DNA of 34,465 bases from CAYOEZ01 sp964402955. GTDB lineage: Bacteria > Chloroflexota > DTOL01 > DAOUCN01. Of this stretch, positions 23,504 through 29,764 are shown piece by piece. A model generated the notes under the pieces. The model worked only from the letters and a program-made list of their open reading frames with translations. It ran no database searches and had not been told where the DNA came from. The number at the start of each line of letters is the position of its first letter. Within the stretch, counting starts at the first letter, position 1. The stretch spans positions 1 through 34,465 of the forward strand of contig CAYOEZ010000019.1 in assembly GCA_964402955.1 (NCBI GenBank), written 5' to 3'. Both the position numbers and the translations under genes were made by a program.

Positions 23504-25150
23504 CTACTGGTCGTTTCCCTGCACGCGGCTGACGACAACGTCTGCGTACGTGGCAAGCTCGTCGCCGCGCGCTTGCAGCGCCGCCAACGTTTGCGGTGAC
23601 AGTAGTTGGCGGGCACGGCGGTCGACGACGATGTACTGCGCATTCGCGGCGAGCGCAGCGTCTTGAGCAGGCTCGCGCCACAGGATCGTCTGCTCGTCCA
23701 CCGTGTCACGGTGTACAAGCTGGCCGAGCAAATCGGGCCAGGACCGTGTCTTGATGCCCAGGTTCAGGTAGAGCATGTGGGCATGGGTGTCGACAAAGAA
23801 ATCGCCGTCGGCCAGGCGCGCCAGCGGGCGCGACGACAGAAATGCATAGTTCGGCTCGAAAGCCAGAATGCTGGCGCCGGCAGGTGTGTTTGTTCTGAGG
23901 TACTGTGCGGCGTCGCCATAGGCGGTCTTGACCCAGCGCGTGCCCTGGACGGTGGCGTGCAGCTCAGTTGGAGCGCGCCAGATGGCCAGCGCCGCGATGG
24001 CCAGCGCAACGACCAGCGTGGGGATTGCACGATTTCGAGTTCCGATCTCTCCGAAGAGATCGGAACTCGAAATGCCACGATGCAGCAAGCTGCCGCCGAG
24101 CAGTGCCAGCGGTACGGCCAATTGCGCATAGTAGTATAAATAGAACGTCTTGCTGATGGCAAACGATGCGGCAACCAGCCCTGCCCACAGCATCACGGGC
24201 AGCCATTGGCCTGTGGAGTGCGACTTCTGTCGTCGCTCTTTCGATCGCACGGTCTGCGCCATCCACCACAGCCAGCGCAACAGCAGCAGCCCGGCGCCTG
24301 CCAGTCCCAGGCGCACTGTCAGCCACGCTTCGGGGTAGTTGCGAATGGCGTTGACGCGTAACATGAGAGCAGGGTCGCCGTTGGGCGGGCGCAAGAATTG
24401 GAAGATGATCAACTGCCGTACGAAGTCGTCGCCAGCGCTGACCAGAAAGGGTAAGCTGAAGAGAAGGTATGTGGCGGCAGCAGCAGCGCCAAGACTGACA
24501 AGCGGACGCCAGCGGCGTTGCAGCATAAGCGTGAGCAGGAGCGCGCCGAAGATCACCAGCCCCTGCGTCTTGCTGAGAATGGCCAGCGCTGCCAGAACGC
24601 CGCTGACTGCGTACCAACGCACAGAGCGGCTCTGGCGCTGCACGGCCACGACGAGCGCCAAGATGGCCAGCGCCGAGAACATGTTCATAGGCGCTTCGAG
24701 CATAGCGCGCCGGTCTTGGGCAACTGCCCAGCCGTCCATGGCGAGCAAAGCAGCAGCCAGCAAGCCCGTAGCACGCCCGCCCAGGCGCGATGCTGTTGCG
24801 TAGACCGCCAGGATCGTCACCATGCCATAGAGAACCGACGCATAGCGCAGGGCCATGAACCCGTTGCTGTCGCCCCAGGGCTGTGACGTGGGCGCCAACA
24901 CCGCCATGAAGAGATATAACCCCACGGGCGGCGCTGAGCAGAAGTAGTCGCGATAGGGTAGATAGCCGTCGAGCGCCAGGCGAGCGCTGGTTGCATAGAT
25001 GCCCTCATCAGCGTCTGCCGCATACAGCAAGCCGCGTTCGGCCGGGACGAGGTTGTTCAGCCGCAATCCCAGTGCCAACGCCAGCACCGCCACCAGAGCG
25101 AACGCTGACAGAGTCGCGCTCCACCTGCTGCGCTCGAGAATCTCAGACAT
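23504..25150 (-). CDS. GT39-family membrane glycosyltransferase carrying an in-frame palindromic repeat
   Basis: This 548-residue GT-C protein has an N-terminal helix at about 12-30, then LLYAADADEGIYATSARLAL (D48, E49 acidic pair) and DGYLPYRDYFCSAPPVGLYLF, matching the glycosyltransferase 39/dolichyl-phosphate-mannose family. Two repeat-like segments lie in loops: a perfect 19-bp-arm palindrome encoding residues 360-373 (ISSSDLFGEIGTRN), and a degenerate one encoding VRSKERRQKSHSTG that shares 16 bases with an intergenic hairpin at 15420-15435. I chose ATG at 25150, since the longer frame to 25345 runs through the previous gene. It overlaps the upstream gene by eight bases. Activity is probable because the frame is intact. 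Confidence 0.85.
   Translation of the reverse strand: MSEILERSRWSATLSAFALVAVLALALGLRLNNLVPAERGLLYAADADEGIYATSARLALDGYLPYRDYFCSAPPVGLYLFMAVLAPTSQPWGDSNGFMALRYASVLYGMVTILAVYATASRLGGRATGLLAAALLAMDGWAVAQDRRAMLEAPMNMFSALAILALVVAVQRQSRSVRWYAVSGVLAALAILSKTQGLVIFGALLLTLMLQRRWRPLVSLGAAAAATYLLFSLPFLVSAGDDFVRQLIIFQFLRPPNGDPALMLRVNAIRNYPEAWLTVRLGLAGAGLLLLRWLWWMAQTVRSKERRQKSHSTGQWLPVMLWAGLVAASFAISKTFYLYYYAQLAVPLALLGGSLLHRGISSSDLFGEIGTRNRAIPTLVVALAIAALAIWRAPTELHATVQGTRWVKTAYGDAAQYLRTNTPAGASILAFEPNYAFLSSRPLARLADGDFFVDTHAHMLYLNLGIKTRSWPDLLGQLVHRDTVDEQTILWREPAQDAALAANAQYIVVDRRARQLLSPQTLAALQARGDELATYADVVVSRVQGNDQ
24032..24073. repeat. Perfect palindrome inside a coding sequence
   Basis: Arms 24032-24050 and 24055-24073 are perfect 19-base reverse complements with a CCGA loop. 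The palindrome is 42 bases, a multiple of three, and reads in frame within the GT39 gene as ISSSDLFGEIGTRN. Symmetry of this length inside a gene is not expected from coding constraint alone. Confidence 0.9.
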
Positions 25151-26429
25151 CCTCGTTATCTCGTGCGGCGCGGGCTGGCCCGCGCAGCCGTTCGGCGGGG
25201 ACAGGCGATAGGCCCTTGCCCCTAACCAACTCGGCAAACGACTGCTCGATAGCATATGGCCCACCGCCCAGGCGCGTAACCTGGCATCCATTGGCCTTGA
25301 GCTTCTCCTCATCGGCCGCGCTGACAGCCTGCACGTCGCCAACAATGACCACGGTGGCGGCCTGCAACGCTTCGTCGACGCTGAAGCCGATGGCGGGGGT
25401 GAACTTAAGAATATAGTCTTCGGCCAACAACAAGTTGGCGCGGGTTCCCGTCTGTTGCGGTGAACCGAAAAGAAGGTACTGGGCGATCGGCTTGCGCACT
25501 GTCTCAGCGGGCAGGCGGAAGTCCACAGTCACTTGCTCGCGTCCGTTGACCGTCGTTGTCTTGACCTGACCGGATACCTCGATTGTGTATGAGCCCGCCA
25601 TGAGCGACGCGAATTGATACTTGCCTTTGCTGTCGGTCATCGCTTCCTGGCGCATGTTGGCGTTGGTCAGTGTGACTCTGCTGCCGGAGACAGCCTCGCC
25701 CGTTGCCTTGAGGACGGCGCCCTGGATGATGCTCTGGCGCGGGCGCAGGTCGATGAGGGGGACATCGAGGCTCGATGATCCATCCACGCGCAGGTTTGGA
25801 ACCGTGACCCCGCTGACTTCGATGGTGTAGGACCCGGCGGGGAGGTCGGCGAAGACGAAGGCGCCCGCACCGTCGAGCGCAGTCTGGCGCGGCTGGCTGC
25901 CAGCGCCGCGCAGCAGCACAGCAAGGCCGGCTTGCCCGCCCACCACCATGCCGCGGATCACGCTCTTGGTCAAACCTGGGCCAGAAACGGTCTTCCTCCA
26001 CGTGACATAAAAGATGGCGTCATTGCCCTTGGGGCGGCCAAATCCGCTGATCTTGTCGCTGGGCAGCCCGTCTACTCCGACCGCGTATGGTCCGGGACCC
26101 TGAGTGGGGTCATAGCTGCCGCCGATGCCGAAGTTGGCGGCAAACTCGGGCGCGGGCTTGTTCTCGGTGGTTGCCGTGCCTGAGCCGCCCGGCCATGACA
26201 GGGTGAGCTTCTGTCCAATCAGTCGCTCTCCCTTCTCGTTCTGCACCTCGCAGTAGATGGTGCTGCGCCCACGCGCCGAGGCGTCATAGATGGCCCGGAT
26301 GAGTCGCCAGTAGGGCGAGCCGGATGCGGCATTGGCCGACGCCAGCGCGACCTTGAGCGCGTCCAGGTTCGAGTCCCACTCCAGCCCTGGCTCAGCGGCC
26401 AGTACTTGATGGTCTGTGCTCTTATCCAC
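25143..26429 (-). CDS. Carboxypeptidase-regulatory-like repeat protein
   Basis: This 428-residue protein lacks a signal peptide or membrane helix. Residues about 20-145 form an N-terminal domain (YWRLIRAIYDASARGRSTIY, then PEFAANFGIGG and AVGVDGLPSDKISGFG). Two carboxypeptidase-regulatory-like beta domains follow at about 156-212 and 233-306, both with the PAGSYTIEVSG or MAGSYTIEVSG end. A C-terminal domain at about 317-405 has the segment VVIVGDVQAVSAADEEKLKANG. From memory this set occurs in Chloroflexota structural or surface proteins, but I cannot name a function. GTG start with GGAGG nine bases upstream. Confidence 0.75.
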   Translation of the reverse strand: MDKSTDHQVLAAEPGLEWDSNLDALKVALASANAASGSPYWRLIRAIYDASARGRSTIYCEVQNEKGERLIGQKLTLSWPGGSGTATTENKPAPEFAANFGIGGSYDPTQGPGPYAVGVDGLPSDKISGFGRPKGNDAIFYVTWRKTVSGPGLTKSVIRGMVVGGQAGLAVLLRGAGSQPRQTALDGAGAFVFADLPAGSYTIEVSGVTVPNLRVDGSSSLDVPLIDLRPRQSIIQGAVLKATGEAVSGSRVTLTNANMRQEAMTDSKGKYQFASLMAGSYTIEVSGQVKTTTVNGREQVTVDFRLPAETVRKPIAQYLLFGSPQQTGTRANLLLAEDYILKFTPAIGFSVDEALQAATVVIVGDVQAVSAADEEKLKANGCQVTRLGGGPYAIEQSFAELVRGKGLSPVPAERLRGPARAARDNEDV

Positions 26430-26449
26430 GTTTGCTTTCCTCCAGTCGC

Positions 26450-26962
26450 TCAGTGCTGGGACTTGATGAAGCGCACGGCGCGCCGCCTACCACGCAGATG
26501 GCCGCTCTCGATGGGCACAACGCTGATGCTGCCATCAACCTCGAGTGTGGCAAGTGAGACGGCGCTGGCCGACTCTATGCCATGCTCGCGCAGGGCGGCC
26601 ATCAACTCCTCTTGCGTCAATTCCTCATTCCTCAGGTTCTTGGTGATTACCTTTCCCTCGCTGATTAGCGTCGTCGAATGACCTTCAACCACGTTCAGCA
26701 GCCGGGGTATGCGGAAACGTGTGTAACCGAGGACGGCATTGGCGAGCAGCAGGGTGCCTGCCGACAGAATGCCGCCGAGCACGGTCGTATCTGGTCCGGT
26801 CATGGCGTTTTGCACAGCATTAGCGATCAGAAGGAGCAGAACAAGATCAAATGGCGTCATCTGACCGATCTGCCGCTTGCCCGACAGGCGCAAGCCAACG
26901 AGAACAACGCCGTAAATGATCAGCGTGCGCAGGGGAATCTGCCACAACACGTTCATATCCAT
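26450..26962 (-). CDS. DUF421 (YetF-like) membrane protein
   Basis: This 170-residue protein has three N-terminal hydrophobic helices (about 8-28, 38-58 and 62-82), with the family segment LSGKRQIGQMTPFDLVLLLLIANAVQNAM. A soluble C-terminal domain reads LISEGKVITKNLRNEELTQEELMAALREHGIES. Length and layout fit YetF/DUF421 proteins, whose biochemical role is not settled. It lies five bases after the PIN gene and twenty before the carboxypeptidase-regulatory-like gene, so it is likely co-transcribed. A second in-frame ATG occurs two codons in, and the ribosome binding site is weak. Confidence 0.88.
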   Translation of the reverse strand: MDMNVLWQIPLRTLIIYGVVLVGLRLSGKRQIGQMTPFDLVLLLLIANAVQNAMTGPDTTVLGGILSAGTLLLANAVLGYTRFRIPRLLNVVEGHSTTLISEGKVITKNLRNEELTQEELMAALREHGIESASAVSLATLEVDGSISVVPIESGHLRGRRRAVRFIKSQH

Positions 26963-26967
26963 TCTGT

Positions 26968-27417
26968 TTAGCCGCCCACATAATCTGACAGCAAGATGAC
27001 AGCAATCTCTGTCACGCGGGTAAAGTTGCGATCATTTGTCACCAACGCCTGGGCGCCGCACACGAGTGCAGTCGCCAAGGTTATGGCATCGGGCATCTTC
27101 AGCCCATACTGGCAGCGCATATCGGATGCTCGTTCGGCGATCTGCATGTCGACAGGAACGACAGTGAGGTTCGGGTAGCCGGCAAAGAGTGCTCGGTATT
27201 GGAGGATGAGGGGGTGTCCGGCCTTTTTAGCGCCTGTCAGGACCTCAGCGACTGTGATCATTGACGTAACTCCCGTGACTTGCCCTCCCTCGATTGCATC
27301 AAAGACAACCTGGGTCAAAGGAGCATACAATGGGTTATCTTCGAACTGGTAGATGAACGTCACGGTGTCGATCCCGATGATCGAGCCCTGCCTGAGTCGC
27401 TGCTGCAGGTCATTCAC
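26968..27417 (-). CDS. PIN-domain toxin, VapC-like
   Basis: This 149-residue PIN-fold ribonuclease has the four acidic residues expected for metal-dependent cleavage: D17 (IIGIDTVTF), E58 (ITVAEVL), D110 (MPDAITLA) and D129 (ALVTNDRNF). I chose GTG at 27417 because it forms a GTGA overlap with the antitoxin stop; the longer frame to 27474 runs through the antitoxin gene. Such toxins cleave RNA when not held by the cognate antitoxin. The target is unknown. Confidence 0.88.
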   Translation of the reverse strand: MNDLQQRLRQGSIIGIDTVTFIYQFEDNPLYAPLTQVVFDAIEGGQVTGVTSMITVAEVLTGAKKAGHPLILQYRALFAGYPNLTVVPVDMQIAERASDMRCQYGLKMPDAITLATALVCGAQALVTNDRNFTRVTEIAVILLSDYVGG

Positions 27418-27656
27418 TCCCACGCTGCGTGCTCCTCGGCCAGGAAAGCCTCTGCGCCGCCAAGAGCGGTCCATGCCTCTTTGCCCAGACCGCGTGCGTA
27501 TTTGGCATAACTGGCCGGCCGGGGCACAAGTCGGACGCTGTCACCCTCGACAATGACGAGGACGACATCACCGGCGCGGACGCCAAGGGCGCGCCGTGCT
27601 TCTTTGGGCAGGACCATCTGGTAGCGGCCGGATAGCTTTGCAGTCACTGCTTTCAT
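27414..27656 (-). CDS. AbrB/SpoVT-family antitoxin, VapB/MazE-like
   Basis: This 80-residue protein has a swapped-hairpin AbrB DNA-binding domain (SGRYQMVLPKEARRALGVRAGD, then VEGDSVRLVPRP). Its C-terminal tail, YAKYARGLGKEAW with AEEHAAWE, would bind the PIN toxin encoded next. I chose ATG at 27656 because GGAGAG lies eight bases upstream and the predicted transcript start, near 27691, is almost at the alternative ATG 27689. It probably represses its own promoter at 27698-27726, and it would be the first gene of the long run that follows. Confidence 0.87.
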   Translation of the reverse strand: MKAVTAKLSGRYQMVLPKEARRALGVRAGDVVLVIVEGDSVRLVPRPASYAKYARGLGKEAWTALGGAEAFLAEEHAAWE

Positions 27657-27697
27657 ATGACACTCTCCGTTCTGTTGTACGTTTGCCATTTCTTCCT

Positions 27698-27726
27698 ATG
27701 ATAGCAGAAAACGGCATATCCTGCAA
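27698..27726 (-). promoter_or_regulatory. Sigma70-type promoter of the toxin-antitoxin pair
   Basis: On the minus strand TTGCAG (27726-27721) and TATCAT (27703-27698) are spaced by exactly 17 bases, with TGC before the -10, an extended -10 element. It is the only clear promoter I see for the gene run extending to 16489. Confidence 0.65.
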
Positions 27727-27742
27727 GCGGCCGATCAAAAAC

Positions 27743-27889
27743 GGTGAGCGTCATGTTTTCTGAAGACAGCGCCTGCCTTCCCAATCTGTGTAGCAAGGCG
27801 CTCCCTTGCGCTGTTCAAGAGCGAAAGCAGCCCGCATTCTGGCGCGGGAGAGGCCGCGCCCTGCACGATCAAACAAGATGACGCTCACC
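27743..27889. mobile_element. Possible MITE-like element, 147 bp with 12-bp inverted ends
   Basis: Perfect 12-base inverted repeats, GGTGAGCGTCAT at 27743-27754 and its complement at 27878-27889, flank a 123-base segment. That segment contains two small hairpins (27793-27798 with 27804-27809; 27841-27847 with 27854-27860). It lies between moeA and the antitoxin. A short frame through it gives no recognisable protein. No clear target duplication flanks it, so the call is tentative. Confidence 0.45.
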
Positions 27890-27901
27890 CGTCGAAAAGC
27901 G

Positions 27902-29164
27902 CTATGAATCTGGCCAATCAAGCATAATGACGGGAATCCGCTCACCGCGTTTTGCTGATGTCGCATGCTCTGAGATAATTGCAAGCCCGTTGGCCTGCGA
28001 CATCGAGGTCAGGATGCCGGAGCCTTGCTCGCCGGTCAGCCGGGCGTGGTAGAGGCCATCTATCTGATCGACAACGACGCGCAGATAGTGGCGGCGATCA
28101 TCCTTGTGCAGCAGTTCGTCGTCGAAGATGGCTTCGATCTGTGGCCGGTGCAGTCTGGTTTTACCCTGCATAACGAGAACGGCCGGGCGGGCGAGCAGGT
28201 CAAAGGATACCAGACTCGATACTGGGTTGCCCGGCAACCCGAGATGCGGCATGTTCTGTATGCGGCCGAAGGCCAGCGGCTTGCCGGGCTTCATGCGCAC
28301 TCGCCAGAAGCTGATTTCGCCTTCTGTCGCCAGGACTTTCTTGACGAGATCAAACTCGCCGACCGAGACGCCGGCGCTGGTGAGCAGAAAGTCGGCTTGG
28401 GCATCGAGCGCGCCGTGAATCCTGGCCGTGATCTCGTCGATGCGGTCGCGGGCGATGCCAAGGACGATGGGGATGCCGCCGGCGCTGCGCACGGCAGACG
28501 CGATCGAGTAGTTGTTGGAGTTGTAGATCTGCCCTGCCGCCAGGCTGGCGCCCGGCTCGACCAGTTCATCGCCCGTGGCCAGGATGGCGACGCGCGGCCG
28601 GCGAATGACGGAGACGGTGGCCAGCCCCAGCGATGCCAGCACACCCACATCGGCCGGGCGCAAGACAGCGCCTTTGCGCAAGACCGTCTCGCCCTGGCGA
28701 ATATCTTCACCAGCCTGGCGAATATTGGCGCGCACCTTTGCCGCCTTGTAGACGTTTATCACGGTGCGCGGCTGTCCGGGCGTGAGCGTGCCTTCGTCGG
28801 TCTCTTCGTAGGGCACGATTGCGTCTGCTCCGGGCGGTATGGGCGCGCCAGTCATGATGCGGATGGCCGTGCCGGGCTGGACGCGCACGTCGGTCGTGTG
28901 ACCGGCCGCCAGGTCGAAGATCACGCGCAACTGGCGAGGAGACTGCGGCGTCGCGCCGCTGGTATCAGCAGCGATGACCGCGTAGCCATCCATGGCAGTG
29001 TTGCTGTGTGGGGGCACGGTGAGACCAGACACGACGTCTTCGGCCAGAACGCGCTCCAGTGCGTCAAGCAACGCTACACTCTCCGCTTGCAGCGGGCGGA
29101 AGTAGCTCAGGATGCGCTCTTGCGCCTCTTCGACGCTTATCATCGGGTAAAGATCGTTCTTCAT
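27902..29164 (-). CDS. moeA: Molybdopterin molybdotransferase MoeA
   Basis: This 420-residue protein inserts molybdate into adenylylated molybdopterin to make molybdenum cofactor in the cytoplasm. MoeA signatures run in order: the N-terminal domain with SVEEAQERIL and AMDGYAV; the segment PIPPGADAIVPYEET; then RVAILATGDELVEPG, IYNSNNYSIASAV, TSAGVSVGEFDLVKKVL and RMKPGKPLAFG; then GLPGNPVSSLVSFDLLARP, followed by a C-terminal domain. Length is normal. I chose ATG at 29164 with AAGGA upstream; the longer frame begins inside the promoter. No other molybdenum cofactor gene is in the window. Confidence 0.97.
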   Translation of the reverse strand: MKNDLYPMISVEEAQERILSYFRPLQAESVALLDALERVLAEDVVSGLTVPPHSNTAMDGYAVIAADTSGATPQSPRQLRVIFDLAAGHTTDVRVQPGTAIRIMTGAPIPPGADAIVPYEETDEGTLTPGQPRTVINVYKAAKVRANIRQAGEDIRQGETVLRKGAVLRPADVGVLASLGLATVSVIRRPRVAILATGDELVEPGASLAAGQIYNSNNYSIASAVRSAGGIPIVLGIARDRIDEITARIHGALDAQADFLLTSAGVSVGEFDLVKKVLATEGEISFWRVRMKPGKPLAFGRIQNMPHLGLPGNPVSSLVSFDLLARPAVLVMQGKTRLHRPQIEAIFDDELLHKDDRRHYLRVVVDQIDGLYHARLTGEQGSGILTSMSQANGLAIISEHATSAKRGERIPVIMLDWPDS

Positions 29165-29194
29165 GGCTTTTTTCCTTGGGCAGTGTCTGTGACG

Positions 29195-29223
29195 ATTATA
29201 CATGTCTCTGTCAAGCCCGTCAA
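29195..29223 (-). promoter_or_regulatory. Sigma70-type promoter of moeA
   Basis: On the minus strand TTGACG (29223-29218) and a perfect TATAAT (29200-29195) are separated by 17 bases. Transcription should start near 29188, giving a leader of about 24 bases with AAGGA before the ATG at 29164. Confidence 0.8.
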
Positions 29224-29258
29224 TCGGCGACCAGCACTTCCAAATATGGCGGAACGCC

Positions 29259-29337
29259 CGTCATTGCGAGCGTTCTTTGCGAAGCAATCCCCCTGCGCAA
29301 CGCTGAGATTGCTTCGTAAACAGCACTCGCAATGACG
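29259..29337. repeat. Dispersed repeat unit with inverted CGTCATTGCGAG ends
   Basis: The unit begins CGTCATTGCGAG and ends CTCGCAATGACG, 12-base perfect inverted ends, with internal GAAGCAATC and GATTGCTTCG in opposite orientation. This pattern is familiar as a widespread non-coding repeat in diverse bacteria, where spurious frames read as VIASxAKQS. It is the first of three adjacent units in the moeA/GH intergenic region. Confidence 0.85.
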
Positions 29338-29372
29338 AGTGGCCACTGCAATAAGGTCGTGTGCGCCCCAAC

Positions 29373-29516
29373 CGTCATTGCGAGAATCCCATACCGCCCC
29401 TTTGGCGGTATGCCTGACGGCAGAAACTGTCTCTGCGAGGAGCGCTCCTCAGCGACGAAGCAGTCTCCCCCGCCGCGTGCAAAGGAGATTGCTTCGCAAA
29501 GGACGCTCGCAATGAC
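29373..29516. repeat. Second, longer unit of the same dispersed repeat
   Basis: It begins CGTCATTGCGAG and ends CTCGCAATGAC, with GAAGCAGTCTC and GAGATTGCTTCG inside. An extra perfect hairpin (29391-29398 with 29404-29411, ATACCGCC arms) and a GAGGAGCGCTCCTC palindrome are embedded, suggesting nested insertion. Confidence 0.8.
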
Positions 29517-29544
29517 AGTGGGGAGTTTCTGAGTAGGAGCGCCC

Positions 29545-29613
29545 TTTGCGACGAAGCAATCTCCTTGTTTACGCGAAACGGCGGAGACTGCTTCGCTCCG
29601 CTCGCAATGACGG
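29545..29613. repeat. Truncated unit of the same dispersed repeat
   Basis: It has the internal GAAGCAATCTCC and GAGACTGCTTCG segments and the right end CTCGCAATGACGG, but no CGTCATTGCGAG left end. It appears to be a partial copy. Confidence 0.7.
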
Positions 29614-29690
29614 GTCCGTCCAGACCTTCTTGCAGGGGGCACATGACAGTGCGCTGTGCTGCAGCTTCTTACGGATGCGCCCCCAGCGAT

Positions 29691-29719
29691 TTGACCGAAC
29701 GAGCGGAATTTGCTATACT
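29691..29719 (+). promoter_or_regulatory. Sigma70-type promoter of the glycosidase cluster
   Basis: TTGACC (29691-29696) and TATACT (29714-29719) are spaced by 17 bases, and TGC precedes the -10, giving an extended -10 promoter. It lies just upstream of the 29765 gene, whose GGAGGT is at 29756-29761. Confidence 0.8.
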
Positions 29720-29764
29720 GGACAGCAGTTCGTCTCCATCGAGTGACCGACCTGCGGAGGTCCC

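Noticed and set aside
23467..23718. N-terminal extension of the 21901-23466 frame
   Set aside because: It runs through the 3-prime end of the GT39 gene on the same strand and encodes an Arg/Ser-rich stretch; ATG 23466 with a ribosome binding site is the better start.
27841..27860. GGCGCGG/CCGCGCC hairpin after moeA as an intrinsic terminator
   Set aside because: No T-tract follows on the minus strand, and it is internal to the possible MITE.
27751..27984. 77-residue minus-strand frame between moeA and the antitoxin
   Set aside because: It overlaps the 3-prime end of moeA and the possible MITE, has no family resemblance and no clear ribosome binding site.
28025..29335. Plus-strand 436-residue frame opposite moeA
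   Set aside because: It is the antisense shadow of a well-conserved gene, with a composition unlike the neighbouring proteins.
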